Below are positions 29,707-37,512 of a stretch of DNA of 64,000 bases, in pieces. The stretch comes from Asticcacaulis sp. EMRT-3. GTDB taxonomy: Bacteria > Pseudomonadota > Alphaproteobacteria > Caulobacterales > Caulobacteraceae. Positions within the stretch are counted from its first letter, which is position 1, and every line of letters starts with the position of its first letter. Below the pieces are notes generated by a model. The model did not search any database and had not been told where the DNA came from. It was given only the letters and a program-made list of their open reading frames with translations. Made by a program: the position numbers and the translations under genes. The DNA is taken from contig NZ_JASERT010000001.1 of NCBI RefSeq assembly GCF_030027245.1, positions 2,100,501 to 2,164,500 of the forward strand, in the 5' to 3' direction.

Positions 29707-30456
29707 ATGTCGTCTGCAATCTATCCCAGCCTGAAGGGCCGCAAGGTGCTGATCACCGGCGGCGGTTCCGGCATCGGCGCCGGGCTGGTCACCGGTTTCG
29801 TGCGTCAGGGTGCGCATGTCCATTTTATCGATCTGGTCGATGAGGTCACAGCCACACTCGATGCGGGCGTGATGGGCACGGCCCCGGTCTTCCACAAATG
29901 CGACCTGACCGACACCCCGGCGCTGGAAAAGACGCTCGCCGCCATCCTGGCCGACGGGCCGGTCACCATCCTGCTCAATAATGCCGCGCGCGATGATCGT
30001 CATTCCCTGTCGGAAGTCACCTCGGAATTTTTCGACAAGAGCATCGCCGTCAATCTCAAGCACATGGCCATGTGTACCCGCGTCATCGCACCGGGCATGA
30101 AGGCGGCAGGCGGCGGGGCCATTATCAATTTCGGCTCGATTTCCTGGCACTTAGGCCTGCCCGATCTGGTGCTGTACGAAACCGCCAAGGCGGCCATTGA
30201 AGGCTTTACGCGCGCCCTGGCCCGCGAACTGGGCCCCGATAATATCCGCGTCACCACCATCATTCCCGGCAATGTGAAGACGCCGCGCCAGATGAAGTGG
30301 TACACACCCGAAGGCGAAAAACAGATTGTTGACGCCCAGTGCCTGACGGGCCGCATCGTGCCGGAAAACGTCGCGTCTCTGGCCATGTTCCTGGCGTCGG
30401 ACGACGCCGCGCTCTGCACCGGCCACGGCTACTGGATCGACGCGGGATGGCGGTAG
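29707..30456 (+). CDS. xylB: D-xylose 1-dehydrogenase (NAD, SDR family)
   Basis: 249 residues. MSSAIYPSLKGRKVLITGGG is the start seen in the Caulobacter enzyme, followed by the TGGGSGIGAG nucleotide site, LLNNAARDD, INFGSISWHL and the catalytic YETAK. The C-terminus LCTGHGYWIDAGWR is also family-specific. It oxidises D-xylose to xylonolactone, the first step of the route. An in-operon hairpin-rich repeat separates it from xylC. Confidence 0.95.
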   Translation: MSSAIYPSLKGRKVLITGGGSGIGAGLVTGFVRQGAHVHFIDLVDEVTATLDAGVMGTAPVFHKCDLTDTPALEKTLAAILADGPVTILLNNAARDDRHSLSEVTSEFFDKSIAVNLKHMAMCTRVIAPGMKAAGGGAIINFGSISWHLGLPDLVLYETAKAAIEGFTRALARELGPDNIRVTTIIPGNVKTPRQMKWYTPEGEKQIVDAQCLTGRIVPENVASLAMFLASDDAALCTGHGYWIDAGWR

Positions 30457-30459
30457 GCT

Positions 30460-30615
30460 CAACGAAAAGTTCGGCCCTTTGGGCCGATACATTTTCGTTG
30501 GTCTTCATTTTCGGCACATCAAAACTCGGGGCGGCCCTTCGTTTTGATGTGACTTCCCTATACCTCCCCGGCTATGCCGGGGAGGGGGATCATTTGCGGA
30601 GCAAATGGTGGTGGG
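30460..30615. repeat. Hairpin-rich repeat cassette inside the xyl operon
   Basis: Three stems in tandem: CAACGAAAA ... TTTTCGTTG (30460-30500), ACATCAAAAC ... GTTTTGATGT (30516-30550) and CCTCCCCGG ... CCGGGGAGG (30563-30585), then GGTGGTGGGGGTTC. The last unit belongs to the same dispersed repeat type as at 55725-55860. No gene lies here. It may stabilise the upstream mRNA or lower expression of xylC-xylD. Confidence 0.65.
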
Positions 30616-30643
30616 GGTTCTTACCTTTAATAGAGTCCGCAAC

Positions 30644-31585
30644 ATGACCGACCTTTTCCAACCCTCCTGCATCTGGGATCTGAAGGCCACACTCGGCGAA
30701 GGGCCCGTCTGGTCGGCGCGCGATCAGGCCGTCTGGTTCGTGGACATCAAGCAAAGCCTTGTCCACCGCTATAATGTGCAGACCGGCGCGCACCAGAGCT
30801 GGACGGCGCCTTCGCCGTGCGGCTTTCTGGCTCCGAAACGTGACGGCGGTTTTATCGTCGGCTGCAAGACCGGCCTTTACGATTTCGATCCGGCCACCGG
30901 TCATTTCAGCCTGCTCAGTCATGTCGAGCCCGGCCTGCCCGGCAATCGCCTCAATGACGCTTGCGTCGATCATCAGGGTCGCCTGTGGTTCGGCTCGATG
31001 GACGATGCCGAAGAGCAGGCCAGCGGCAAGCTTTATCGCTATGATGCGCGCGGCCTCAAGATGATGGACGAGGATTACGTCATCACCAATGGCCCCGCCG
31101 TCAGCCCGGATGGCCGGACGCTCTACCACAATGACACGTTGAAAAAACTGATCTACGCCTTTGATCTCAGCGAAGACGGCGACATCAGCAACAAACGCAT
31201 CTTCGCCCGTCTCGATGCCGATCAGCCCGCCGACATCAGCAGCGCGCCCTGCTACGCCCATGAGATGGCCATACAAAAAACGCATGGCGACGGCTATATG
31301 GATGGGCCGGTCGTCGATTCCGCCGGCAATGTGTGGAACGCGCTTTTCTTTGGCTGGGGCGTCAACTGCTATGCGCCCGATGGCCGTCTGCTGCGCAAGG
31401 TGCGCTTCCCCGTTTCCAACGTCACCAAGATCGCCTTTGGCGGCGATGACCTCAAGACCGTTTACGCCACCACCGCCGCCAAGGGCCTAAACCCCGATGA
31501 ACTGAAATCGCAGCCGCTGGCCGGTGGCCTGTTCAGCTTCCGCGCCGATATAGCCGGTCAGACCCAGAATTTGTTTTTCGCTTAA
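30644..31585 (+). CDS. xylC: Xylono-lactonase, SMP-30/gluconolactonase family
   Basis: 313 residues from ATG 30644; the open frame upstream to 30605 runs into repeat DNA. Six-bladed propeller features are present: CIWDLKATLGEGPVWSARDQ, NRLNDACVDHQGRLWFGSMD, ITNGPAVSPDGRTLYHNDT and FGGDDLKTVYATTA. These hold the divalent-metal ligands of the SMP-30 family. It opens xylonolactone to xylonate. Between the fourth and fifth blades there is an insert (around DADQPADISSAPCYAHEM) that makes it some 25 residues longer than the Caulobacter protein as I recall it. Confidence 0.9.
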   Translation: MTDLFQPSCIWDLKATLGEGPVWSARDQAVWFVDIKQSLVHRYNVQTGAHQSWTAPSPCGFLAPKRDGGFIVGCKTGLYDFDPATGHFSLLSHVEPGLPGNRLNDACVDHQGRLWFGSMDDAEEQASGKLYRYDARGLKMMDEDYVITNGPAVSPDGRTLYHNDTLKKLIYAFDLSEDGDISNKRIFARLDADQPADISSAPCYAHEMAIQKTHGDGYMDGPVVDSAGNVWNALFFGWGVNCYAPDGRLLRKVRFPVSNVTKIAFGGDDLKTVYATTAAKGLNPDELKSQPLAGGLFSFRADIAGQTQNLFFA

Positions 31586-31587
31586 AA

Positions 31588-33384
31588 ATGAGAACGCCCA
31601 TGTCCAGACAACCCGCCACACCCAATGGCCGCTTCCGTTCGCAGGAATGGTTCGATGCGCCCGGCCATATCGACATGGCCGCCCTCTATCTTGAGCGCTT
31701 CATGAATTACGGCATCACGCCGCAGGAACTGCGCTCAGGTCGTCCGATCATCGGTTTTGCCCAATCGGGCAGCGACATCGCGCCGTGCAACCGCATCCAT
31801 CTGGAGCTGGCCAAGCGCACGCGTGAAGGCATCCGCGATGCAGGCGGCATCTGCATGGAATTCCCGACCCATCCGATTTTCGAGAATTGTCGCCGCCCCA
31901 CCGCCGCCATCGACCGCAACCTGTCGATGATGACCCTGATCGAGATCCTGCATGGCTATCCGCTCGACGCCGTGGTGCTGACCACCGGCTGCGACAAGAC
32001 GACACCCGCTGGCATCATGGCGGCTACGGCGGTCGATATTCCGTCCATCGTGCTGTCGGGCGGCCCGATGCTTGATGGCTACCATAATGGTGAACTGGTC
32101 GGCTCCGGCACGGTCATCTGGCGGTCGCGCCGCGCCCTGGCGGCAGGCAAGATCAGCGAGGAAGAGTTCTTCGACGCCGCCTGTTCATCGGCCCCTTCGG
32201 CGGGCCATTGCAACACGATGGGCACGGCCTCGACCATGAACGCCGTCGCCGAGGTGATGGGCCTGTCCCTGCCCGGCTGCTCGGCCATTCCGGCGCCCTA
32301 CCGCGAACGCGGCCAGATGGCCTATGAAACCGGCCTGCGCATCGTCGAAATGGCCTATGAAGACTTAAAGCCGTCGAAAATCCTGACCAAGGCGTCCTTC
32401 CTCAACGCCATCGCCGCCGTGGCCGCCATGGGCGGCTCGACCAACGCCCAGCCGCACATCATCGCGATGGCGCGTCATGCCGGGATCGAGCTGACCGAGG
32501 CCGACTGGATGGCGGCGCACGATATTCCGCTGATCCTCAATATGCAGCCTTCGGGCAAATACCTGGGCGAACGCTTCCATCGCGCCGGTGGCGTACCGGC
32601 CATCCTGCACGAGCTGATGGTGGCGGGCCGCCTTGACGGCACGGCGAAAACCGTGACCGGCAAATCCATCGCCGACAATATCGCAGGCCGCGAAACCCAC
32701 GACCGCGAAATGATCACCACCGTGGCCGAGCCTTTGATGGAGCGCGCCGGATTCCTGCTGATGAAGGGCAATCTGTTCGACGTTGCCATCATGAAGACCA
32801 GCGTGATTTCGGATGAGTTCCGCCAGCGTTACCTGTCGCGCCCCGGCCATGAAAACGTCTTTGAATGCAAGGCCGTCGTGTTCGACGGTTCGGATGATTA
32901 TCACAAGCGCCTCAATGATCCGGCGTTGAATATCGACGAAAACACCATCCTCGTCATTCGCGGCGCGGGTACGATCGGCTGGCCCGGTTCCGCCGAGGTC
33001 GTCAATATGCAGCCGCCCGATGCTCTGCTGAAGCGCGGCATCACGAGCCTGCCAACGCTTGGCGATGGCCGCCAGTCGGGCACCTCGGATTCGCCGTCCA
33101 TTCTCAATGCCTCCCCGGAAAGTGCGGCGGGTGGCGGTCTGGCCTGGTTGCGCACCGGCGACATCATTCGCGTCGATCTGAATAAGGGCGAATGCAATAT
33201 GCTGGTCAGCGAAGATGTGATCAATGAGCGCAAAAAAGACGGCCTGCCGCCGATTCCGGCCTCAATGACCCCCTGGCAGGAGATCTATCGCGCCACGGTT
33301 TCGCAATTGCACACCGGTGGCGTGATGGAACCGGCCCTGAAATATACGCACATTGCCGACAAAATGCCCCGCCATAACCACTGA
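31588..33384 (+). CDS. xylD: D-xylonate dehydratase (IlvD/EDD family)
   Basis: 598 residues, starting 2 bp after xylC. Cluster-binding cysteines lie in TTGCDKTTPAGIM and PSAGHCNTMGTASTM, with IGIAQSGSDIAPCN-like IIGFAQSGSDIAPCN near residue 60. The ending MPRHNH is shared with the Caulobacter enzyme. It converts D-xylonate to 2-keto-3-deoxyxylonate using an iron-sulfur cluster and Mg. The start may be ATG 31588 (as in Caulobacter) or ATG 31600; the first is preferred on length. Confidence 0.95.
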   Translation: MRTPMSRQPATPNGRFRSQEWFDAPGHIDMAALYLERFMNYGITPQELRSGRPIIGFAQSGSDIAPCNRIHLELAKRTREGIRDAGGICMEFPTHPIFENCRRPTAAIDRNLSMMTLIEILHGYPLDAVVLTTGCDKTTPAGIMAATAVDIPSIVLSGGPMLDGYHNGELVGSGTVIWRSRRALAAGKISEEEFFDAACSSAPSAGHCNTMGTASTMNAVAEVMGLSLPGCSAIPAPYRERGQMAYETGLRIVEMAYEDLKPSKILTKASFLNAIAAVAAMGGSTNAQPHIIAMARHAGIELTEADWMAAHDIPLILNMQPSGKYLGERFHRAGGVPAILHELMVAGRLDGTAKTVTGKSIADNIAGRETHDREMITTVAEPLMERAGFLLMKGNLFDVAIMKTSVISDEFRQRYLSRPGHENVFECKAVVFDGSDDYHKRLNDPALNIDENTILVIRGAGTIGWPGSAEVVNMQPPDALLKRGITSLPTLGDGRQSGTSDSPSILNASPESAAGGGLAWLRTGDIIRVDLNKGECNMLVSEDVINERKKDGLPPIPASMTPWQEIYRATVSQLHTGGVMEPALKYTHIADKMPRHNH

Positions 33385-33394
33385 CGGCCGGGCC

Positions 33395-33429
33395 TGACAT
33401 GCTGCAATGCACCGCTGGTAGCGTTAACA
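33395..33429 (+). promoter_or_regulatory. Promoter with LacI-type operator before the transporter
   Basis: CTGACATGCTGC (33394-33405) is followed by operator TGGTAGCGTTAACA (33416-33429), one mismatch from the xylX copy. This gives the transporter gene its own xylose-controlled promoter. A perfect hairpin (TTGCGCCCGTTTT / AAAACGGGCGCAA, 33432-33465) directly follows; with no T-run it may be a leader structure or the 3' end of the xylD message. Confidence 0.7.
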
Positions 33430-33631
33430 GATTGCGCCCGTTTTGCAGGTGAAAACGGGCGCAAAGCCTTAAAATATCTCGCTTATCTGGATAGGAGCGC
33501 TTGCCTAGAAGCGGCCTTGCCATTAAGGGTTCCTTAAGCGGTGACCACAAGCGGACGAAGTTCCGTGGCAGCCACATAGACCGCGATTTTCGGTAAGGAC
33601 GATAACGTCCTTCAGTAGGGAGAGATTGAGG

Positions 33632-35068
33632 ATGACCTCAACCACTAAATCCGTGAACATGGGTCTGGTCATGGGGCTCGCCATCGGCGCGGCTCTGGGC
33701 GGGCTTTTGTTCGGCTACGACACCGCCGTGATCAATGGCGCGGTCGAATCCATCAAACACAATTTTATCGATCCGCGTACCGCTCTGGACGAATTACAGC
33801 GCAACAATCTGTTTGGCTGGGCGACCGGCATAGCCCTGCTTGGCTGCGTCGTCGGATCGGCCATTGCAGGCCCGCTGGCCACCAAGATCGGTCGCCGCGG
33901 CGGCATGATGATCGCCGCACTCCTGTTCTTTGCTTCTTCACTCCTGTCAGCCTATCCCGAAACCGCCCTGGCCCCCATCGGCCATATGGGCGTTGACGCG
34001 CTCACCCCCTTCATGGTGTACCGCTTCCTCGGCGGCATCGCCATCGGCATGGCCTCACTGATCTCGCCCATGTATATTGGTGAAATTGCGCCCGCCAAGT
34101 CTCGCGGTATGCTGGTCACCTTCCAGCAGCTCGCCATTGTCGGCGGCATCCTGCTGGTGGCCATCGTCAATCTGTATATTTCGCGCGCCGGCGGCGGCAG
34201 CGACACCTGGATCGACGCGGTCGGCTGGCGCTATATGCTGGCCTCCTGTGCGCTTCCGGCTGGCCTGTTCTTTCTGGCCGCCTTCTTCATGCCCGACACG
34301 CCGCGCTGGTATGTCATGAACGGCCACGAAGAAAAGGCCATGAAGCTCCTGACCTCGCTCGACGGCATCGACGACGCCACCGCGACGATGGCAGAGATCA
34401 AAGGCAGCCTGAATCAGCATTCGGGCAAGCTGTTCTCGTTCGGCGTCGGCATCGTCGTCATCGGCATCTTCCTGTCGATCTTCCAGCAGTTCGTCGGCAT
34501 CAATGCCGTGCTCTACTATTCCAACATGATGTTCAAAAACATCGGTCTGGGCAATGACGCCGCCTTCCTGCAAACCGTCATCATCATGGCCACCAATGTG
34601 GTCTTTACGCTGGTGGCCACCTTCACGGTCGATCGCTGGGGCCGCAAGCCGCTGCTCATTCTGGGCGGTATCATCATGGCCGTGGCCATGCTCGGCATGG
34701 GCTTCATGTTCCAGAGCCATATGGAAGGCACGGCGCTTCTCGGCGCGGCCATGCTCTATGTCGCCGGTTTCTCGCTGTCGTGGGGTCCGGTGGTCTGGGT
34801 CATGCTGTCCGAGCTGTTCCCCAACTCGATCAAGGGCAAGGTCATGGCCATCGCCGTGGCGGCGCAGTGGATCGCCAACTTCCTCGTGACCTGGTCCTTC
34901 CTGGTCATCGACGGCGACACCCGCCTGAACGCCGTCTTCAACCACGGCTTCGCCTATTATGTCTATGGCGCCTGCTCGATCCTGGCGGCTCTGTTCGTCT
35001 GGAAGTTCGTGCCGGAAACCAAGGGCCGCACACTGGAAGCCATCGAAAGCTTCTGGAAGAAGTCGTAA
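33632..35068 (+). CDS. xylE: MFS sugar:proton symporter, xylose type
   Basis: 478 residues from ATG 33632, behind AGGGAGA. Twelve membrane helices and sugar-porter signatures are visible: GGLLFGYDTAVINGA, GRRGG, RFLGGIAIGMASLISPMYIGE, the PETKGR motif near the end and the QQFVGINAVLYY segment of the XylE/GLUT fold. It most likely imports D-xylose; glucose or arabinose cannot be excluded. A strong terminator follows. Confidence 0.88.
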   Translation: MTSTTKSVNMGLVMGLAIGAALGGLLFGYDTAVINGAVESIKHNFIDPRTALDELQRNNLFGWATGIALLGCVVGSAIAGPLATKIGRRGGMMIAALLFFASSLLSAYPETALAPIGHMGVDALTPFMVYRFLGGIAIGMASLISPMYIGEIAPAKSRGMLVTFQQLAIVGGILLVAIVNLYISRAGGGSDTWIDAVGWRYMLASCALPAGLFFLAAFFMPDTPRWYVMNGHEEKAMKLLTSLDGIDDATATMAEIKGSLNQHSGKLFSFGVGIVVIGIFLSIFQQFVGINAVLYYSNMMFKNIGLGNDAAFLQTVIIMATNVVFTLVATFTVDRWGRKPLLILGGIIMAVAMLGMGFMFQSHMEGTALLGAAMLYVAGFSLSWGPVVWVMLSELFPNSIKGKVMAIAVAAQWIANFLVTWSFLVIDGDTRLNAVFNHGFAYYVYGACSILAALFVWKFVPETKGRTLEAIESFWKKS

Positions 35069-35082
35069 GTTTTATGCGTATG

Positions 35083-35116
35083 GGGGCGGAATCTGGCCAC
35101 GGATTCCGCCCCTTTT
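35083..35116 (+). terminator. Terminator after the transporter gene
   Basis: Eleven-bp stem GGGGCGGAATC / GATTCCGCCCC followed by TTTTCTTTT. Confidence 0.9.
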
Positions 35117-35141
35117 CTTTTAAGCGACGAAAGGCAGGATA

Positions 35142-35987
35142 ATGCTGCGCTTAAGCTCAGGGGACAGCGTCCTCGATCTCAATCCCGATCTCGGCGGGTC
35201 GATTGCCCGTTTCACGCATAAGGGCGCTGACGTGATGCGCGCCACGCCCGAAGACGCCGACGACGCGCTGCAAACCGCCTGTTTCCCGCTCGTGCCCTTC
35301 TGCAACCGCATCCGCGATGGCCGTTTCGTGCTGGAAGGCCGCAAGGTGCAGCTTTCGCCCAATCTCGGTGACCACCCCCACGCCCTGCACGGTCAGGGCT
35401 GGCGCAATGGCTGGCAGGTGATCGAGGCGTCGCCGTCGCGCGCCGCGCTCAGCTATCGCCATGCCGCCGATGAATGGCCGTGGGACTACGAATCGACGCT
35501 CGTTTACGAACTGCGCCCCAAGGGTTTGCGCATGTTCCTCAATGTCAAAAACCTGTCGGGTGGCCACATGCCCGCTGGCCTCGGTTTTCACCCCTATTTC
35601 AACCTGACGCCGGATACGCGCCTGAAGGCCAGCGTTGACGGCGTCTGGATTTCCGACGAAGACACCCTGCCGCGCAACTGGCACGCCGGTGCGCTGTACA
35701 AGGACTGGACGCACGGCGACCGGCTGGTTTTCGATAAGCTGATCGACAACTGCTATACCGGCTTTAAGGGCCGCGCCGAAGTTTTCGAAGGCGAGCGCCT
35801 GACCCACACGCTTCGCGCCTCGCCCGATTGCCACTGGCTGCATATTTTCGTACCGCCTGGCGAGGCCTTTTTCTGCGCCGAACCGGTCAACCACATGCCC
35901 GATCCGTTCAATCAGCCCAATTCCGGCATGAAGTGCCTGAAGGCCGGTGAAACGCGCATGATCTGGATGGATATTGCGATCGCGTGA
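35142..35987 (+). CDS. Aldose 1-epimerase
   Basis: 281 residues of the galactose-mutarotase fold. Conserved features are FPLVPFCNRIRDGRF, DHPHALHGQGWRN (catalytic His), GLGFHPYFNLT (catalytic His) and the C-terminal Glu region EPVNHMPDPFN. It interconverts alpha and beta anomers of free sugars, so it can feed the beta-xylose-specific dehydrogenase. It begins 26 bp after the transporter terminator and may rely on read-through or its own promoter. Confidence 0.88.
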   Translation: MLRLSSGDSVLDLNPDLGGSIARFTHKGADVMRATPEDADDALQTACFPLVPFCNRIRDGRFVLEGRKVQLSPNLGDHPHALHGQGWRNGWQVIEASPSRAALSYRHAADEWPWDYESTLVYELRPKGLRMFLNVKNLSGGHMPAGLGFHPYFNLTPDTRLKASVDGVWISDEDTLPRNWHAGALYKDWTHGDRLVFDKLIDNCYTGFKGRAEVFEGERLTHTLRASPDCHWLHIFVPPGEAFFCAEPVNHMPDPFNQPNSGMKCLKAGETRMIWMDIAIA

Positions 35988-36001
35988 GAACGGTCTGCAA
36001 C

Positions 36002-36982
36002 TTATTCAGAACACGGAGCATCCTGCCGGATCAGTCCTTCGGTTTTCAGCGCCGCCCATAAGGCCGCCGGGATCGGCGTCTGCATCAGGGCCAGATTGGC
36101 GCGCACCTCAGCGGGCGAGGCCATGCCTGCCACCACCACGGCCACCGCCGGATGGGCCAGCGGAAATTGCAGGGCGGCCGCAGCCAGCGGCACGTCAAAC
36201 GCCCGGCACACCGCCTCCAGACGCGCCACGCGGGCACGCACGCTGTCCGGCGCGGGCGCATAATTATAGGCCGCCCCGCCGCTCAATATGCCGGAATTGA
36301 ATGGCCCCGCCGCCAGAATCTGCACGCCGCGCGCCGCGCACAACGGCAGGAAATGGTCGAGCGCCCCCTGCTCCAGCAGGGTGTAGCGCCCCGCCAGCAT
36401 CACCATATCAAGATCGGCATGACCGAGCACGGTTTCGGCGATTTCTGTCTCGTTGATGCCCAGACCGATGGCGGTAATGCGCCCCTCAGCCTTCAGTTCG
36501 CACATGGCGGGATAGCCGCCCTCCAGAAAGTCCCGCAGGTGACGGGGATGCGCCTCGCCATGCGTCAAGGCACCGAGATCATGGGCCAGCAGGATGTCGA
36601 TTCGGTCGCGTTTCAGGCGTTTCAGGCTGTCTTCGAAGCTGCGCAGCACGCCATCACGGCTGTAATCGAACTCCGGCTCGAACGGATCGCCATCGACAAA
36701 GCCGTGGCGTTCGGTGCCCAGCGGCGGCGCGGCAATCGGCCTTAACACCCGCCCGACCTTGCTCGACAGGATCACGGCCTCGTCAAGCTGCGCCAGACGG
36801 CGCTCAGACAGGCCCTGACCATAATGCGGCGCCGTATCGACATAGCCTATGCCACCGGCAAGGGCGGTATCGCGTGTTGCTTTCGCTGTCTCGTCATCCA
36901 GCGCGCGATACAGATTGCCAAGTGTCGCCGAGCCGAAGCCAAGGCGATGGGCGGGCGGCCAGGAAGCCAGCGAAACGGTCAT
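36002..36982 (-). CDS. Aldo/keto reductase, D-threo-aldose dehydrogenase-like
   Basis: 326 residues. AKR barrel features: GFGSATLGNLYRALDDETAK, the catalytic Asp-Tyr in GYVDTAPHYGQGLSERRLA, the lysine in VILSSKVGRVL, and the His of DILLAHDLGAL. This subgroup includes L-fucose / D-threo-aldose 1-dehydrogenases and pyridoxal dehydrogenase. With a GH29 fucosidase nearby, oxidation of released L-fucose is attractive but unproven. It converges with the aldose epimerase (14 bp apart). Confidence 0.8.
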   Translation of the reverse strand: MTVSLASWPPAHRLGFGSATLGNLYRALDDETAKATRDTALAGGIGYVDTAPHYGQGLSERRLAQLDEAVILSSKVGRVLRPIAAPPLGTERHGFVDGDPFEPEFDYSRDGVLRSFEDSLKRLKRDRIDILLAHDLGALTHGEAHPRHLRDFLEGGYPAMCELKAEGRITAIGLGINETEIAETVLGHADLDMVMLAGRYTLLEQGALDHFLPLCAARGVQILAAGPFNSGILSGGAAYNYAPAPDSVRARVARLEAVCRAFDVPLAAAALQFPLAHPAVAVVVAGMASPAEVRANLALMQTPIPAALWAALKTEGLIRQDAPCSE

Positions 36983-37054
36983 GAAAGGCCCTGCTGAATG
37001 TGTTTATCTTTAAAAATCCTTCTTAAGAATAAAAACGCTCGCCGACAAGACATG

Positions 37055-37088
37055 AAAAAGGCCCGGTTCTGACACCGGGCCTTTTTTC
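37055..37088 (-). terminator. Bidirectional terminator
   Basis: GGCCCGGT ... ACCGGGCC with A-run on one side and T-run on the other, so it can stop transcription from either strand. It lies 13 bp after the 37101-37379 gene. Confidence 0.85.
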
Positions 37089-37100
37089 ATCTGTGACCGC

Positions 37101-37379
37101 TTACTTACGCGGTACGTCTTCCGTATAGGTGGGTTTCAGGGTCGGATCGTTCCAGATTTTTTCGTCTTCGTCGGCGATGGTTTTCGGATTACGCGGATCG
37201 ATGCGGCGGGCGGCGTCAACATCCTCGGCTTCATCGCTATAGGCTTCGCTGGCCGGTTTCGGCCCCTTGGCGACGCTTTCGTCGTCTTCGTCGCGATCCC
37301 ACGGTGTGACCTGCGGTTCATAGGTCGGGCCGCTGTTGGAAATGCCGCTGGGCGGCGTCTGGACATAGGTTTTCGGCAT
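37101..37379 (-). CDS. Small acidic hypothetical protein
   Basis: 92 residues from ATG 37379 (AAAGGA upstream). The sequence is hydrophilic, Pro/Asp/Glu-rich and without hydrophobic segments, so probably disordered: MPKTYVQTPPSGISNSGPTY, then DRDEDDESVAKGPKP and RRIDPRNPKTIADEDEK. No family recognised. It is transcribed alone. Confidence 0.6.
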   Translation of the reverse strand: MPKTYVQTPPSGISNSGPTYEPQVTPWDRDEDDESVAKGPKPASEAYSDEAEDVDAARRIDPRNPKTIADEDEKIWNDPTLKPTYTEDVPRK

Positions 37380-37512
37380 AAGACGTCCTTTCAGTAAAGG
37401 GGGGGGGCTTTCGGTAAAAGCGGGCAAAGGCTTGTCCGTTACCACCAGCTTAGACCGAAAGCGATAAGGACAGGATCGCTAAGCCACCCTGTCCTTATCA
37501 GCAGGACGTAAG

